Shown: positions 30,020-41,394 of the stretch, piece after piece
Layout: every line of letters starts with the position of its first letter
Numbering within the stretch: position 1 is the first letter of the stretch
NCBI GenBank assembly: GCA_013822125.1
Contig: PNJY01000007.1
Span: 1-51,127, forward strand
DNA length: 51,127 nucleotides
Direction: 5' to 3'
Source: Erythrobacter sp.
Lineage (GTDB): Bacteria; Pseudomonadota; Alphaproteobacteria; Sphingomonadales; Sphingomonadaceae
Made by a program: the position numbers and the translations under genes
Notes under the pieces: generated by a model
Told to the model about the DNA's origin: nothing
Seen by the model: the letters and a program-made list of their open reading frames with translations, nothing else
Databases searched by the model: none

Positions 30020-30600
30020 TCCTGGTTATCGACAATTACGACAGCTTCACCTTCAATCTGGTCCATTACCTGATGGAACTGGGGGCGAAAGTGCGGGTAG
30101 AGCGCAATGACGCGCTGAGCGCCGCCGAAGCGGTGGCTAGCAATGCCGCAGGGTTCCTGATCTCGCCCGGCCCCTGCACGCCCGATACGGCAGGGATCAG
30201 CCTCGATCTCGTGGGGGCCTGCGCCGATGCGGGCAAACCGCTGCTGGGCGTTTGCCTGGGCCATCAGGCTATCGGGCAGCATTTTGGCGGCAAGGTGGTG
30301 CGCGGCGGGCTGATGCATGGCAAGACTTCGCCGGTGACGCATGACGGGACCGGCCTGTTCGCCGGGATACCATCGCCCTTCACCGCCACACGCTATCACA
30401 GCCTGGTGGTGCAGGATCAGCCAGAGGTACTACTGGTCAACGCCACATCCGATGATGAACATGTCATGGGTTTCCGCCACGCCACGTTGCCGATTCACGG
30501 GGTGCAGTTTCACCCTGAAAGCATCGCCACCGAGCACGGCCATGCCATGCTCGCCAATTTCCTGCGGCTCTGCGGCATCGAGCCGGAGGCGCATGCATGA
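30016..30600 (+). CDS. trpG: anthranilate synthase component II (glutamine amidotransferase)
   Basis: TrpG (194 residues) supplies ammonia to TrpE. It has [15 protein letters not shown] at the start, the nucleophile in GVCLGHQA and the His-Glu pair in [11 protein letters not shown]. In enterobacteria the same subunit also serves folate synthesis; this cannot be decided here. It overlaps the genes on both sides. Confidence 0.95.
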   Translation: MILVIDNYDSFTFNLVHYLMELGAKVRVERNDALSAAEAVASNAAGFLISPGPCTPDTAGISLDLVGACADAGKPLLGVCLGHQAIGQHFGGKVVRGGLMHGKTSPVTHDGTGLFAGIPSPFTATRYHSLVVQDQPEVLLVNATSDDEHVMGFRHATLPIHGVQFHPESIATEHGHAMLANFLRLCGIEPEAHA

Positions 30601-31595
30601 GCACGAGCAGGCTGCCCGATGTCACACATCATCTGAGCGAAGCCGAAGCCGAAGCGGCGTTCGGCTATCTGCTCGATGGCGAACCGAGCGAGGATGAAAT
30701 CGCCGCCTTCCTCATCGCGCTTTCCGATCGCGGCGAGACGGCTGACGAGATCGCGGGTGCGGCGCGTGCGCTGCGTGCACGCTATATTCCGGTCGCTGGT
30801 CCCGCAAATGCAATCGACGTGTGCGGCACCGGCGGGGATGGCCATCATACGCTGAATGTGTCTACCGCGGTTGGGCTGGTGGTCGCAGCCTGCGGTGTGC
30901 CGGTCGCCCGCCACGGCAACCGGGCAATCTCCTCGCTTTCGGGCGTTGCCGATACGCTCGAAGTTCTGGGGCTCGACATGGTTGCCGCCGGGCGCACGGC
31001 GGAAAAGACGCTGGCGGAAATCGGCATCTGTTTCCTTTTTGCTCCCAACCACCACCCGGCGATGGTGCGCATCCAGCCCATCCGCAAGAAGCTTGCCCGC
31101 CGCACAATCTTCAACCTGATGGGGCCACTGTCCAACCCGGCTGGCGTATTGCGTCAGTTGATCGGCATTGCCCGCCCCGGCTATGTCTCGATCTATGGCG
31201 ACGCGGCAGCGCGGCTTGGAAGTGATCGGACGTTCATCGTATCAGGCGACGAAGGGCTTGACGAACTTAGCCTCGCCGGGGGTAACGAATTGGCCGACGT
31301 GACCGGGCATCAGTTCACCATGCGGCGGGTGGATGCGACAATCGCCGGGCTGGAGCACGCGCCACTGGAAGCAATTCACGGCGGAGATCCGGTCCATAAC
31401 GCAAAGGCGCTCGCTGCATTGCTTGCAGGCGCGCCGGGGGCCTATCGCGAAACCGTAAAGTTCAATACGGCGGCGGCACTGATCGTCGCCGGGAAAACCG
31501 AGGATTGGGTCGAAGGCGCGGCCATGGCGGCTGAAGTGCTCGACAATGGTGCGGCGAAGCGGTTGCTGGCCCGCTGGATCGAACTGGCGCGATGA
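30597..31595 (+). CDS. trpD: anthranilate phosphoribosyltransferase
   Basis: TrpD (332 residues) joins anthranilate to [19 protein letters not shown] is the pyrophosphate-binding loop, ARHGNRA and [11 protein letters not shown] follow, and [10 protein letters not shown] is the substrate region. It overlaps trpG by ATGA and trpC by ATGA. Confidence 0.96.
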   Translation: MSTSRLPDVTHHLSEAEAEAAFGYLLDGEPSEDEIAAFLIALSDRGETADEIAGAARALRARYIPVAGPANAIDVCGTGGDGHHTLNVSTAVGLVVAACGVPVARHGNRAISSLSGVADTLEVLGLDMVAAGRTAEKTLAEIGICFLFAPNHHPAMVRIQPIRKKLARRTIFNLMGPLSNPAGVLRQLIGIARPGYVSIYGDAAARLGSDRTFIVSGDEGLDELSLAGGNELADVTGHQFTMRRVDATIAGLEHAPLEAIHGGDPVHNAKALAALLAGAPGAYRETVKFNTAAALIVAGKTEDWVEGAAMAAEVLDNGAAKRLLARWIELAR

Positions 31596-32377
31596 ACAAG
31601 CTTGAGGAAATCTGCGCCGCCAAGTGCGAAGAAGTAAGGGCACGCAAGGCGCGGCTTTCGCTTGCCGATCTTGCATCGCGCGCGTCCGAACAAACCGCTC
31701 CCCGTGGTTTCGAGGCAGCGCTGCGTGCCAAGGCAAGGACCGGCTTTGCGCTGATCGCCGAGATCAAGAAGGCCAGCCCGTCCAAGGGCCTGATCCGGGC
31801 GGACTTCCAACCGGCAGAGCACGCCCGCGCCTATCAGTCGGGCGGCGCGGCCTGCCTATCGGTGCTCACCGATGCGCCGTATTTCCAGGGGCACGAGGAT
31901 TATCTCGTCGCGGCGCGCGCCGCCTGCAATCTGCCCGTGCTGCGCAAGGATTTCATGGTCGATCCCTGGCAGGTGGCCGAAGCGCGCAGCATGGGTGCCG
32001 ATGCCATCCTGATCATCGTCGCCGCGCTTGACGATGCGTTGATGGCGGAAATCGAGCATGCTGCGAACGAGCTTGGCATGGATGTGCTGGTGGAAGTGCA
32101 CGGAGAGGTGGAACTTGAGCGCGCCGCGCGGCTCAAATCGCGGCTGATCGGTGTCAACAATCGCGATCTCAGGACGTTCACCACCGACCTTGCCACAACC
32201 GAGCGGCTTGCGCCTCTGGCTCCCGAGGGCGCGCAGCTGGTCAGCGAGAGCGGGATCAACTGCCACGCCGATTGCCTGCGGCTTGCAAAAATCGGCGTGC
32301 GCGCCTTTCTGGTGGGCGAAAGCTTGATGCGACAGGCCGATATCGAGGCTGCGACGCGCGTGCTGCTCAATGGCTGA
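31592..32377 (+). CDS. trpC: indole-3-glycerol phosphate synthase
   Basis: TrpC (261 residues) is a TIM-barrel enzyme making indole-glycerol phosphate. [11 protein letters not shown] has the catalytic Lys, [11 protein letters not shown] the second, and GVNNRDL and SESGI are the phosphate-site loops. It closes the trpE-trpG-trpD-trpC unit; trpF, trpB and trpA are not in view. A 192-bp gap separates it from moaC. Confidence 0.96.
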   Translation: MNKLEEICAAKCEEVRARKARLSLADLASRASEQTAPRGFEAALRAKARTGFALIAEIKKASPSKGLIRADFQPAEHARAYQSGGAACLSVLTDAPYFQGHEDYLVAARAACNLPVLRKDFMVDPWQVAEARSMGADAILIIVAALDDALMAEIEHAANELGMDVLVEVHGEVELERAARLKSRLIGVNNRDLRTFTTDLATTERLAPLAPEGAQLVSESGINCHADCLRLAKIGVRAFLVGESLMRQADIEAATRVLLNG

Positions 32378-32501
32378 GCTGTCCTACTTTGCTCTAAACT
32401 GGCATTGGTAAACCATGCCAGCCCACGATCATCCGGAACCGTCATCGAACAAGGCGATCAGGCGCCTCGTTTTCAATCGGCTGAATCTTTACATTTGGAC
32501 T

Positions 32502-32528
32502 GTGTTCCAAGTGTTCCAAGTGTTCCCT
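32502..32528. repeat. 9-bp tandem repeat upstream of moaC
   Basis: GTGTTCCAA occurs twice (32502-32510 and 32511-32519), followed by GTGTTCCCT (32520-32528). The 192-bp gap 32378-32569 contains nothing else recognisable. I recall similar TTCCAAGTG-rich repeats upstream of genes in Erythrobacter relatives, but no search was possible. Its role is unknown. Confidence 0.6.
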
Positions 32529-32569
32529 GCGTGCGACGAACCGAGTATGAAAACGGGCGGGGCAAATGC

Positions 32570-33046
32570 ATGAGCAAACGGCTAACTCACCTGGATGAAA
32601 GCGGCGCGGCGCACATGGTCGATGTCGGCGGCAAGGCGGAAACGGTGCGCAAGGCCGTGGCCAGCGGCGTGATCCGCATGAGTGCAAGGGCTCTGGCGGC
32701 GATCAAGGCGGGAAATGCGCCCAAGGGCGATGTGCTGGGCACTGCGCGGGTTGCCGGAATCATGGCGGCAAAGCGCACCGCCGAACTCATTCCGCTGTGC
32801 CATCCGCTCGCGCTCGATGCCGTGACAGTGGATTTCGAGTTCGTGGAAGACGGGGTTCACGTTACCGCGTCGGCATCGCTTTACGGCAGAACCGGCGTTG
32901 AAATGGAAGCCTTGACAGCTACTTCCGTTGCACTCCTCACAATTTACGACATGGCCAAGGCGCTCGACAAGGGCATGGTGATCGGCGAAATCCGCCTGAT
33001 CGAGAAGCTGGGCGGCAAATCCGGTCACTGGCGCGCAGACGATTGA
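32570..33046 (+). CDS. moaC: cyclic pyranopterin monophosphate synthase
   Basis: MoaC (158 residues) acts with MoaA in the first step of molybdenum cofactor synthesis. [21 protein letters not shown], cut at its core, [20 protein letters not shown] and GVEMEALTA are the family signatures. I take the ATG at 32570; the frame is open farther upstream but that part covers the tandem repeat and matches no MoaC. It overlaps moeA by TGATG. Confidence 0.95.
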   Translation: MSKRLTHLDESGAAHMVDVGGKAETVRKAVASGVIRMSARALAAIKAGNAPKGDVLGTARVAGIMAAKRTAELIPLCHPLALDAVTVDFEFVEDGVHVTASASLYGRTGVEMEALTATSVALLTIYDMAKALDKGMVIGEIRLIEKLGGKSGHWRADD

Positions 33047-34215
33047 TGGCGATGCTCGGCCTGGAGGAGGCGCAGCAGCGCCTGTTACAGATGGCCTCAC
33101 GCATGGGCACCGAACAGCTTGCGCCAGAGGCAGCCTTGGGCCGTTATCTGGCGGGGGACCTGGTCGCGCTGCGCACTCAGCCTTCTGCCGATCTGTCCGC
33201 GATGGATGGCTACGCCATTTGCGGCAACGGCCCGTGGCGGCTCGTTGGAGAATCGCGCGCTGGCGCGCCCTTTGCCGGATCGCTTTCGACTGGCGAAACG
33301 GTGCGCATTTCGACCGGCGCGCATCTCCCGCAGGGGGCCGACCGCATCCTTATCCAGGAAAACGCCGAGGTCGATGGGGCGCTTGTCACTTGCACGCAGG
33401 ACCTGCCCCGCCCTGCGCAGCATGTACGCGCACGCGGCTTCGACTTTGCCGAGGGCGACGTGCTGCTCGTCGCCGGGACGCAGGTCGGCCCGGCACAGAT
33501 CGCGCTGGCGCTGAGTGCGGGCCATTCACTGATTGGTGTGGGGCGCGCACCTAGCGTGGCTGTACTCGATAGCGGCGATGAACTTGCCGCCGACCCCGCT
33601 AGTTGTCGCGGCGACCAGATCCCCGCCAGTAACGGTGCGATGCTTGCAGCAATGCTCCGCCCCTTCGGCTGCGATGTGACCCGCGTCGGGCCGGTGGCGG
33701 ACGATTCGGGGGCGCTGACGCAAGCGCTCGAAGCAGTCGGAGGCGCGGATATCCTAGTCACCAGCGGCGGGGCATCGGTGGGTGATCATGACCTCATCCG
33801 CCCGGCGCTCGAACGCTGGGGTGCTGGAATCGACTTCTGGAAGGTCGCGATGAAGCCGGGCAAGCCGGTGATGGTCGCGCGGCGCGGCGAGCAGGTGATT
33901 CTCGGCCTGCCGGGCAATCCGGTATCGTGCTTCGTCACCGCAACGCTGTTCCTGCTCCCGCTGATCCGTGCCAGCATGGGCGCGAGCCGGCCCCTGCCCG
34001 CTCGCTTCATGGTGCGGTTGGGCAACTCGCTGCCTGCAACCGGATCGCGGTATGAGTTTCCGCGCGGTGTGTGGGACGGCGACGAGGTCACGCTCGCCGG
34101 TTCGCAGGATTCGAGCGCGCTGAGATCGCTCGCCTTGGCCAATTGCCTGATCGACCGCCCATCGCACTCGGATGAGGCCGAAGCGGGAACATCTGTTCCG
34201 GTGATACTGCTCTGA
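33046..34215 (+). CDS. moeA: molybdopterin molybdenumtransferase MoeA
   Basis: MoeA (389 residues) inserts molybdate into adenylylated molybdopterin. SAMDGYAI, DSGDEL, TSGGASVGDHD, MKPGKPVM and LPGNPVS all appear in the expected order. Two molybdenum cofactor genes here plus later steps elsewhere imply molybdoenzymes in the cell. The ATG at 33046 overlaps the moaC stop. Confidence 0.95.
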   Translation: MAMLGLEEAQQRLLQMASRMGTEQLAPEAALGRYLAGDLVALRTQPSADLSAMDGYAICGNGPWRLVGESRAGAPFAGSLSTGETVRISTGAHLPQGADRILIQENAEVDGALVTCTQDLPRPAQHVRARGFDFAEGDVLLVAGTQVGPAQIALALSAGHSLIGVGRAPSVAVLDSGDELAADPASCRGDQIPASNGAMLAAMLRPFGCDVTRVGPVADDSGALTQALEAVGGADILVTSGGASVGDHDLIRPALERWGAGIDFWKVAMKPGKPVMVARRGEQVILGLPGNPVSCFVTATLFLLPLIRASMGASRPLPARFMVRLGNSLPATGSRYEFPRGVWDGDEVTLAGSQDSSALRSLALANCLIDRPSHSDEAEAGTSVPVILL

Positions 34216-34230
34216 AAATGGCGGAATTGC

Positions 34231-34288
34231 TTGACTCGGCGAATCGAGTTGCCTACTTGTTCCGCATTCGTTCACACCTGAAGTGAAC
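34231..34288 (+). promoter_or_regulatory. lexA promoter with LexA box
   Basis: TTGACT (34231-34236), 17 bases and TACTTG (34254-34259) make a plausible sigma-70 promoter. GTTC-CGCATTC-GTTC at 34259-34273 is a perfect alphaproteobacterial LexA box and overlaps the -10 end. The second GTTC also opens a palindrome, GTTCAC-N7-GTGAAC (34270-34288). LexA would thus repress its own gene. Confidence 0.8.
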
Positions 34289-34335
34289 ATTTGCATGACG
34301 GCCGTGGCGATTGATGGCTGGAGGAGGTCCCTGCA

Positions 34336-35022
34336 ATGCTGACAGCCAAACAGCACGAACTGATCCGCTTCATTCAGCGCAAGCTGGAGGAAACGGGCAT
34401 TTCGCCCTCTTTCGAGGAAATGAAGGAGGCGCTCGACCTCAAGAGCAAGTCCGGCGTGCACCGGCTGATTTCCGCACTGGAAGAGCGCGGGTTCATCCGC
34501 CGCCTGCCCAATCGCGCGCGCGCGCTCGAAGTCATCAAGCAGCCTGAGAACGTGACGCCCACCGCGCGCTCGCGAGCGGTGAATGATGTTCTGACCCGCG
34601 CCACCGGTTCCGCGCCGTCGCCGCGTGCTGCGGCCAACGACGTTATTGATATTCCGCTCCATGGCCGGATCGCGGCGGGCGCCCCGATCGAAGCGTTGGA
34701 GGGACAGACCAGCCTCCCCGTTCCCGCGGCGCTGCTTGGCCCGGGCGAGCACTATGCGCTTGAGGTTTCGGGCGATTCGATGGTCGAAGCGGGCATTTTC
34801 GATGGCGATTATGCGCTGGTGCGCCGTACCGATACCGCTCGCGACGGCGAAATCGTGGTGGCCCTCGTCCGCGGCGAGGAAGCGACGCTCAAATATCTGC
34901 GTCGCGAAAACGGCAGGATCAGGCTCGATCCCGCCAACGGAGCCTATGAACCGCAGATCTACGCTCCGCATGAGGTGGTGGTTCAGGGCAAGCTCGCCGG
35001 GCTGCTGCGCCGGTATCACTGA
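34336..35022 (+). CDS. lexA: LexA repressor
   Basis: LexA (228 residues) represses the SOS regulon and self-cleaves with RecA filaments. The winged helix is residues 1-65 ([23 protein letters not shown]). The cleavage site is A114-G115, and the dyad is S148 in SGDSMVEAG and K186 in TLKYLRR. GGAGGAGG lies before the ATG. The long hinge (70-105) is usual in this class. It sits just after moaC-moeA. Confidence 0.97.
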   Translation: MLTAKQHELIRFIQRKLEETGISPSFEEMKEALDLKSKSGVHRLISALEERGFIRRLPNRARALEVIKQPENVTPTARSRAVNDVLTRATGSAPSPRAAANDVIDIPLHGRIAAGAPIEALEGQTSLPVPAALLGPGEHYALEVSGDSMVEAGIFDGDYALVRRTDTARDGEIVVALVRGEEATLKYLRRENGRIRLDPANGAYEPQIYAPHEVVVQGKLAGLLRRYH

Positions 35023-35040
35023 CGGACGGACCGTTCAGTG
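35017..35040. terminator. shared hairpin between lexA and comEC
   Basis: CACTGACGG and CCGTTCAGTG pair around the loop ACGGA with one bulged base. The stem holds the TGA stop of lexA on the plus strand and the TGA stop of comEC on the minus strand. No T-run on either side. Confidence 0.55.
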
Positions 35041-37218
35041 CTGTGACGTACGCCACCAGCCATGCTCACCCTGGCTGCTGGCCACGCTGTCGATCCACTC
35101 GTCCTGAAGATAGAGCGCCAGCCCGCCGGCCTGACCGAGCAACCTGCCATCGGCCTTGAGCCAGTGCGGCCTGCAAGAAGCAGGTAGCCAGCGAGGCGCG
35201 ATTACGATGTCAACCTGCTCGCAAGCTGCGGCTAGTGCTCGCTCTTCAACCAGTTCACGGCTTCGGGCCATCAACAGCGTCCAGATCCGCTCGCCACGCT
35301 CGATGGTGAGCACGCAGAAATCGCGGCTGCACCTCGCGCCTGGCCATTCGGCAAGGGCAATCGGTTCGCTCTCGACCCCAGCCAGCTCCATCAGGTTGCC
35401 TGCGGCGTAAGAGGATCGGCCTTGGCGCAGGCTCAGCAACCGTCCATCACCGGTGGTTACGCCGACCTGCTGCCCGTCGCGCGAGATCAGCACATCGGGG
35501 ACCGGGGTGAACATGAGTGAGAGGGTTGCAATCGCCACCGGAACCAGCCCCCAGATGCGATGACGCCCGCTCCACAGCGCGAACCATAGCCCGCCCGCAA
35601 CGAAGAGTGCGAAAGTGCCAACTCCCATCTGCGGCATCAACTTGACCGCGCCCGGCTGCGACGAGAACAGATGCGCCAGCGTCAGGAGCAGGTCCAGCGC
35701 CCGCTCAACCAGCCACCAGACCGGCGCACCGAGACTGAAAATGTCGAGCACCAGCGCCAGAGCGATCAGCGGCATGGCGACAAATGTCACCAGCGGGATC
35801 GCCACGACATTGGCCAACGCGCCGTAAACCCCCGCCCGATGGAAATGGAACAGAACAATGGGCATCAACGTGAGCTCGATCACCACGCCGGTGAGCAGCA
35901 GCATCAATCCGCGCCGCGCAAATACAGCAAGGCGGCCCTGCTCGCGCGGTGCAAGGAAGGCGCGCACTCTGCTCGACGTATGCAAGGTCACGATTGCCAG
36001 CACCGCGGCAAAGCTCATCTGGAAGCTCGGCCCCATCAGCGATTCGGGCCACAGCAGCAGAACGAAGAAGCCCGCCACCGCCACCATCCTGAGCGATAGC
36101 GCATCGCGGCCCAGCGCCAGCGCGATCAGCACCAGGATCGCGGCGGCACAGCTGCGCACTGTAGGCACCTCAGCGCCCGTGAGCAGTGTATATCCGATCC
36201 CTGCCAATGCTCCACACGAGGCTGCAACGACCGGCAGGCGCACGCGCAGTGCCAGCCAGGGCCACAGCGCCAGCAGCTTGATCGCCAGCAGCCACGCCGC
36301 CGCAACCACCGCGCTTACATGCAATCCGCTGATCGACAACAGGTGCGTCAGGCCCGAATCGCGCATTGCCGCCTCGTCCGCCTCGCTGATCCCGCCGCGA
36401 TCCCCGCTGGCAAACGCCGCGGCAATCGCCCCTGCAGACCCATCGACTCGCTCGCGGACATGCCCGGCGAGCGCGCGCTGCACCGCTGATATCCGCGTTT
36501 CCTCAGGGGCCGCTTCGACAATCTCGATCTGGCCCAGCGCGCTCCCCGTTGCCGCCAAACCCTGGAACCATGCCACGCGGGCAAAATCGTATGATCCGGG
36601 CAGCATCGGCGGGGCAGGAGGCATCAGCCTCACCCGCAGGCGCAGCACCGCTCCTTCCGCCATTGCCGGGGTCGCTGCGTCAATCGGAACATTGATCCGG
36701 TACTTGCGCGCAATCCCCGCCGAGGCATCGCGCACCGCCAGCGTCAGGCGGACCCGGCCCTGCGCGCTCTGGTCCTGACGTTCCAGCACATGCCCCTGAA
36801 TCAGTTCGATTCTCGGACGCTCTATCGGCTCGGCCCCGACAACGCCCGATCGCGTCCAGATGACCAGAATTCCCGCTGCAAAGGCCAGCGCCGCCATCGT
36901 CACCGCGCGGCGCAGGTGGGCAAGGTCCCCAACCTCGCCCTGCATCGGGACCAGCGAGCCCAATGCCGCGATCAGGGCCAGGGCGATCGCTGCGCTCCAT
37001 TGCCAAGGCGTATCGAGCAGGAACCAGCTGGCGATACCCGCCGCGAACACGATCACCGTCCATGGGCCGCGGTCAAATGCCGCCTCGCCCAGCATTCGAT
37101 CGATCCGCACGGCAATGCTGGACAAGTGCCGCAGACTGCGCCAATTGCGCTGCACTGCAACATCATCAAACGCGGGCACATCGCCCATCGGGACCCTTGG
37201 CGTTTCGCTGATCGCCAT
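35035..37218 (-). CDS. comEC: ComEC/Rec2-type DNA-uptake membrane protein
   Basis: A 727-residue polytopic protein with the competence-domain signature [18 protein letters not shown]. The N-terminal part matches DUF4131 and an OB-like region (to about 220). The last 150 residues resemble the beta-lactamase-like domain but lack its metal motif HxHxDH, as in many alphaproteobacterial homologues. In competent bacteria ComEC carries single-stranded DNA across the inner membrane; natural competence of this organism is not shown by that alone. I take the ATG at 37218 because a longer frame would run into gltX, which is divergent 28 bp away. Confidence 0.88.
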   Translation of the reverse strand: MAISETPRVPMGDVPAFDDVAVQRNWRSLRHLSSIAVRIDRMLGEAAFDRGPWTVIVFAAGIASWFLLDTPWQWSAAIALALIAALGSLVPMQGEVGDLAHLRRAVTMAALAFAAGILVIWTRSGVVGAEPIERPRIELIQGHVLERQDQSAQGRVRLTLAVRDASAGIARKYRINVPIDAATPAMAEGAVLRLRVRLMPPAPPMLPGSYDFARVAWFQGLAATGSALGQIEIVEAAPEETRISAVQRALAGHVRERVDGSAGAIAAAFASGDRGGISEADEAAMRDSGLTHLLSISGLHVSAVVAAAWLLAIKLLALWPWLALRVRLPVVAASCGALAGIGYTLLTGAEVPTVRSCAAAILVLIALALGRDALSLRMVAVAGFFVLLLWPESLMGPSFQMSFAAVLAIVTLHTSSRVRAFLAPREQGRLAVFARRGLMLLLTGVVIELTLMPIVLFHFHRAGVYGALANVVAIPLVTFVAMPLIALALVLDIFSLGAPVWWLVERALDLLLTLAHLFSSQPGAVKLMPQMGVGTFALFVAGGLWFALWSGRHRIWGLVPVAIATLSLMFTPVPDVLISRDGQQVGVTTGDGRLLSLRQGRSSYAAGNLMELAGVESEPIALAEWPGARCSRDFCVLTIERGERIWTLLMARSRELVEERALAAACEQVDIVIAPRWLPASCRPHWLKADGRLLGQAGGLALYLQDEWIDSVASSQGEHGWWRTSQH

Positions 37219-37246
37219 CAGGTCGTTGGAAAGGAAACAAAGGCTT

Positions 37247-38680
37247 ATGGCAAGCGAAACCGGCCTTGCGACCGGCCAAATCGTCACCCGCTTTGCCCCC
37301 TCGCCCACCGGTTTCCTCCATATCGGCGGCGCGCGCACCGCGCTGTTTAACTGGCTCTATGCCCGCCATCATGGCGGCAAGGTACTACTGCGGATCGAGG
37401 ATACCGATCTCAAGCGATCGACCACCGAGGCGATCGACGCGATTCTTGACGGGCTGAACTGGCTCGGGCTCGATTTCGACGAGGCTCCGGTGTTCCAGTC
37501 CGAACGCGGCTCTCGCCACGTCGAGGTTGCCGAAAGGCTGCTCGAACACGGCCATGCCTACAAGTGTTTTGCCACCCAGGAAGAGCTGGAGGAAATGCGC
37601 GCGGCACAGCGCGCCGCCAGGCAGCCGATCCGCTACGACGGGCGCTGGCGCCACCGCGATCCCTCCGAAGCACCGCCGAGGGCACCCTTCGTGGTCCGGC
37701 TGAAGACCCCGATAGATGGTGAAACGACGATCGCCGATAGAGTGCAGGGCGATGTGACTGTTCGCAACGAGGAACTGGACGATTACATCATCTTGCGCGC
37801 CGACGGCACGCCCACCTATATGCTCGCGGTGGTGGTCGACGATCACGACATGGGCGTGACCCATGTGATCCGCGGCGACGATCATCTCAACAATGCCTTC
37901 CGGCAACTGCCGATCTATCGCGCGATGCAGGCCATCGAAGGAGGCTGGGATGAGCCCGTCTATGCGCACATCCCGCTGATCCACGGCCAGGACGGGGCCA
38001 AGCTGTCGAAGCGCCATGGCGCCACAGGGGTCGATGCCTATCGTGACGAATTGGGCATCCTGCCCGAAGCGCTGTTCAACTATCTGCTGCGGCTAGGTTG
38101 GGGCCACGGCGACCAGGAAGTATTCACCCGCGACCAAGCAGTTGCGGCATTCGACCTCGACGCAGTAGGAAAGAGCCCCTCGCGCTTCGATCTGAAGAAA
38201 CTCGAACACCTCAACGGCCATTACATCCGCGAAGCCGACGATGCGCGATTGGCAAGCCTTATCGCGCCCAGGATTCCGGGTGAGGTTGACCTTGCGCTGC
38301 TCACGCGCGCAATGCCGGTGCTTAAAGTGCGTGCCAGCAACCTCAATGAACTGGTTGAAAGTGCGTCTTTTCTATTCGCTACGCGTCCGCTTGCGATGAG
38401 CGAAAAGGCCGCCGCGCTGCTTGACGATGGGTCTCGCCGGTTGCTGGCGGTCATTTCGTCCCGTCTTGCGGCGCAAAAGCACTGGACAATCGAGGCGCTC
38501 GAAGCCACTACCAAGGCGATCGCCGCAGAGTTCGAACTGGGTCTCGGCAAGCTCGCGCAGCCCATGCGGGCGGCGCTGACCGGGTCGACCACTTCGCCTG
38601 GTATTTTCGATGTTCTGGTCCTTCTGGGGCGAGAGGAAGCGTTGGCGCGTATAGACGCGCAGGCCGTCGCGGCGGATTGA
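37247..38680 (+). CDS. gltX: glutamyl-tRNA synthetase
   Basis: GltX (477 residues) charges tRNA-Glu. [20 protein letters not shown] is the HIGH region in its alphaproteobacterial form HIGG, and KLSKRHG is the KMSKS equivalent. Many bacteria of this class use a second GltX for tRNA-Gln together with amidotransferase GatCAB; which role this copy has is not clear. The ATG at 37247 follows GGAAA; the open frame upstream is antisense to comEC. Confidence 0.96.
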   Translation: MASETGLATGQIVTRFAPSPTGFLHIGGARTALFNWLYARHHGGKVLLRIEDTDLKRSTTEAIDAILDGLNWLGLDFDEAPVFQSERGSRHVEVAERLLEHGHAYKCFATQEELEEMRAAQRAARQPIRYDGRWRHRDPSEAPPRAPFVVRLKTPIDGETTIADRVQGDVTVRNEELDDYIILRADGTPTYMLAVVVDDHDMGVTHVIRGDDHLNNAFRQLPIYRAMQAIEGGWDEPVYAHIPLIHGQDGAKLSKRHGATGVDAYRDELGILPEALFNYLLRLGWGHGDQEVFTRDQAVAAFDLDAVGKSPSRFDLKKLEHLNGHYIREADDARLASLIAPRIPGEVDLALLTRAMPVLKVRASNLNELVESASFLFATRPLAMSEKAAALLDDGSRRLLAVISSRLAAQKHWTIEALEATTKAIAAEFELGLGKLAQPMRAALTGSTTSPGIFDVLVLLGREEALARIDAQAVAAD

Positions 38681-38711
38681 ACGCGAAAGAGGAATTTGAA
38701 GGAGATACGCT

Positions 38712-39998
38712 TTGACGGATAAGCACGCGAAGCTCGAACTGGGTGGGCAGACCTATGAATTTCCGGTGCTGGAAGGCAGCACGGGCCCGGACGTTGTCGA
38801 TATCCGCAAGCTCTACGGCCTGACCGGCGCATTCACATTCGATCCGGGCTACAAGTCGACCGCCAGCTGCGAAAGTGCCCTTACCTATATCGATGGCGAC
38901 GAAGGCGTGCTGCTCCATCGCGGATACCCGATCGGCCAGCTGGCCGAACATTCGAGCTTCATGGAAGTGTCCTATCTGCTGCTCAATGGCGAACTGCCGA
39001 GCAAGGCGGTGCTAGACGAGTTCGAATTCACCATCACCCGGCACACCATGCTGCACGAGCAACTGCTCCAGTTCTATCGCGGCTTCCGCCGCGACGCGCA
39101 CCCGATGGCGATCATGTGCGGTGTGGTTGGCGCACTGTCGGCATTCTATCATGACAGCACCGACATTTCCGACCCGCACCAGCGCAAGATTGCCAGCCAC
39201 CGCCTGATCGCCAAGATGCCCACCATCGCCGCCATGGCGTACAAGTATTCGGTCGGCCAACCGTTCATCTACCCGGACAATCGCCTGTCATACACCGGCA
39301 ATTTCCTCAAGATGACCTTTGGCGTTCCGGCCGAGGAATATGAAGTGATCCCGGCGGTCGAGCGGGCGATGGACCGCATCTTCATCCTTCATGCCGATCA
39401 CGAGCAGAACGCATCGACTTCGACGGTGAGGCTGGCCGGCTCGTCGGGCGCCAATCCCTTTGCATGCATCGCCGCAGGGATCGCCTGTCTGTGGGGTCCG
39501 GCGCATGGCGGAGCAAACGAGGCCGCGCTCAACATGCTGCGCGAAATCGGCACGCCCGACCGGATCGGTCATTATATCGACCGCGCCAAGGACAAGAACG
39601 ATCCATTCCGACTGATGGGCTTCGGCCACCGCGTCTACAAGAACTATGACCCGCGCGCGACCGTGATGCAGAAGACCGTGCGCGAGGTTTTCGAGGCGCT
39701 CAACGTCACGGACCCGATTTTCGAAACCGCTCTGCGGCTCGAGGAAATCGCGCTCAGCGATCCGTACTTCGCCGAGAAGAAGCTGTTCCCCAATGTCGAT
39801 TTCTATTCGGGCATCATCCTGTCGGCGATCGGTTTCCCCACAACCATGTTCACCGCGCTGTTCGCGCTGGCCCGAACGGTGGGCTGGGTGGCGCAGTGGA
39901 ACGAGATGATCTCCGATCCAGGGCAGGTCATCGGCCGCCCGCGCCAGCTTTACACCGGCCCGACCGAACGCGACTACATCCCGGTTGAGCAGCGATAG
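38712..39998 (+). CDS. gltA: citrate synthase
   Basis: GltA (428 residues) makes citrate from acetyl-CoA and oxaloacetate. The His in [14 protein letters not shown] and [14 protein letters not shown] are the active-site segments; [19 protein letters not shown] is the N-terminal signature of the type II enzyme. The start is a TTG at 38712 with GGAGATACGC before it, otherwise the conserved [11 protein letters not shown] would be lost. It follows gltX by 31 bases. Confidence 0.96.
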   Translation: MTDKHAKLELGGQTYEFPVLEGSTGPDVVDIRKLYGLTGAFTFDPGYKSTASCESALTYIDGDEGVLLHRGYPIGQLAEHSSFMEVSYLLLNGELPSKAVLDEFEFTITRHTMLHEQLLQFYRGFRRDAHPMAIMCGVVGALSAFYHDSTDISDPHQRKIASHRLIAKMPTIAAMAYKYSVGQPFIYPDNRLSYTGNFLKMTFGVPAEEYEVIPAVERAMDRIFILHADHEQNASTSTVRLAGSSGANPFACIAAGIACLWGPAHGGANEAALNMLREIGTPDRIGHYIDRAKDKNDPFRLMGFGHRVYKNYDPRATVMQKTVREVFEALNVTDPIFETALRLEEIALSDPYFAEKKLFPNVDFYSGIILSAIGFPTTMFTALFALARTVGWVAQWNEMISDPGQVIGRPRQLYTGPTERDYIPVEQR

Positions 39999-40013
39999 CG
40001 CACGGGCGCTTCG

Positions 40014-41390
40014 TCAAGCTTCGGGCAGGATCAGAGTGAAACGGGCGCCCTCGCCCTGCGCACTGGCGATCTCCAGCTTGCCGCCCATGGCATCGGCGAG
40101 CCGCTGCGAAATGTAGAGGCCAAGGCCCGATCCGCCGTCGCCCTCGCGCCCGAGCCGCTCGAACTTCTTGAAAATGCGCTCCTGCTGGTCGGGGGTGAGG
40201 CCCGGCCCTTGATCGGCCACGCTTACGCACGGCCGGTTGGCGATGCCCCTGCCCACAGACATTGCGATCGTGCTTTCGGCAGGAGAGTAGGCGATCGCAT
40301 TGCCCAGCAGATTGAGCAGGATCTGAAGCACCCGGCGATACTCGCCAGTGGCAATTGCCTGTTCGGAGGCTTCGGGAACCAGGATGGCGATCCCCTTGTC
40401 GCGCGCCTTGCCGCTCATGATCCCGGCTGCGCGCCGTGCAGCATCGGCCAGGTCGATCCGCTCCTTTGCGGTCTGGAAATCGGCAGCCTCGACCAGTTCG
40501 AGATCCCCCAGATCGTCCAACAGGCTCATCAGGTGCTGTCCGGCCGAGGAAATGTCGGCGGCATAATCGCTGTATTCCTGACGTAGTGGCCCGGCGAGCC
40601 GCGTGCGGATGGTTTCGGCATTGGCGATGATCCGCGCGATCGGCTCGCGCAGTGCCGGAGTCAGCGCATCGCCGATCAGACTGGGGCGATCTTCGCCTTC
40701 ACCCTTTCCCTGCCCGTCACTGCCTTCAGGGAGCGGATGATCGGCGATAAGCAGAAGCTCGAAAGCTTGCGGACCCGAGACCGGGCCCAACGGCAGCAAA
40801 CGCACGCGCCAGTTGCGCTGCGAACCGGCGATTTTGCACACACACCCATCGATCAGGCGCCAATGCAGGGGCTGCTCGTGCGCGATACCTGCCAGCTCGA
40901 CCAATCCGGCCCAACTGGGTGCAGGGCGCTGGCGCATTCGCGTAACCAGTTCCTGCAGGTCGATCGCCTCACTATCGACCGTCTGCACCCGTTGCTCACT
41001 GTCAAGCCGGGCGACCAGCTCGGCCGTACTGCGGTCAACTTCATCGAGCCTTGCCGTTACTTCCCCCTGATCGACCGTGGAGGCACCGGTTCTGCGCCAA
41101 TTCTCGACCAGCATCTCGCAGCCGCCGCCATCCTCGCCCGCAAGCGGAGTGATCCGCACAAATCCGGTTACCTGGTCCTCGCCATCGAAGGCGGTGAATT
41201 CACGCGCCAGACGCAGGCCCATCAGCCTGCTCTGCCGGACCAGCTCGAAAAGTTCGGGAACAGCCAGTGTCCCTGAAACCACACCGCCGCACCGCTCATG
41301 CAATTCGGCGAGGGGCGCGTCGGCGCTGACCAAACGATCCTCATCGTCGGTCAACCCCCGTGCTGCCAGCATTGCCTCGCCCGATGCCAT
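40014..41390 (-). CDS. histidine-kinase-like protein lacking the phospho-acceptor histidine
   Basis: The 458-residue protein has two PAS-like regions (about 35-100 and 145-220), a DHp domain and a C-terminal ATPase. In the first DHp helix the usual S-H-E-L-R-T-P-L is DALTPALREPI, so Pro245 replaces the His. Helix 2, AGQHLMSLLDDLGDLELVEA, confirms the alignment. The ATPase is intact: NLLGNAI (N box), DQGPGL (G1), FKKFERLG and GGSGLGLYI (G2). No membrane helix is evident. It could be a signalling pseudokinase or act only in dimers; compare DivL of Caulobacter, where Tyr replaces His. The ATG at 41390 is used because the upstream gene ends at 41395. Last gene of a four-gene unit. Confidence 0.8.
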   Translation of the reverse strand: MASGEAMLAARGLTDDEDRLVSADAPLAELHERCGGVVSGTLAVPELFELVRQSRLMGLRLAREFTAFDGEDQVTGFVRITPLAGEDGGGCEMLVENWRRTGASTVDQGEVTARLDEVDRSTAELVARLDSEQRVQTVDSEAIDLQELVTRMRQRPAPSWAGLVELAGIAHEQPLHWRLIDGCVCKIAGSQRNWRVRLLPLGPVSGPQAFELLLIADHPLPEGSDGQGKGEGEDRPSLIGDALTPALREPIARIIANAETIRTRLAGPLRQEYSDYAADISSAGQHLMSLLDDLGDLELVEAADFQTAKERIDLADAARRAAGIMSGKARDKGIAILVPEASEQAIATGEYRRVLQILLNLLGNAIAYSPAESTIAMSVGRGIANRPCVSVADQGPGLTPDQQERIFKKFERLGREGDGGSGLGLYISQRLADAMGGKLEIASAQGEGARFTLILPEA

Positions 41391-41394
41391 GGTC

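Noticed and set aside
33754-35019. A 421-residue open frame on the minus strand
   Set aside because: It runs antisense to the end of moeA and to lexA, including the lexA operator, and has no family features.
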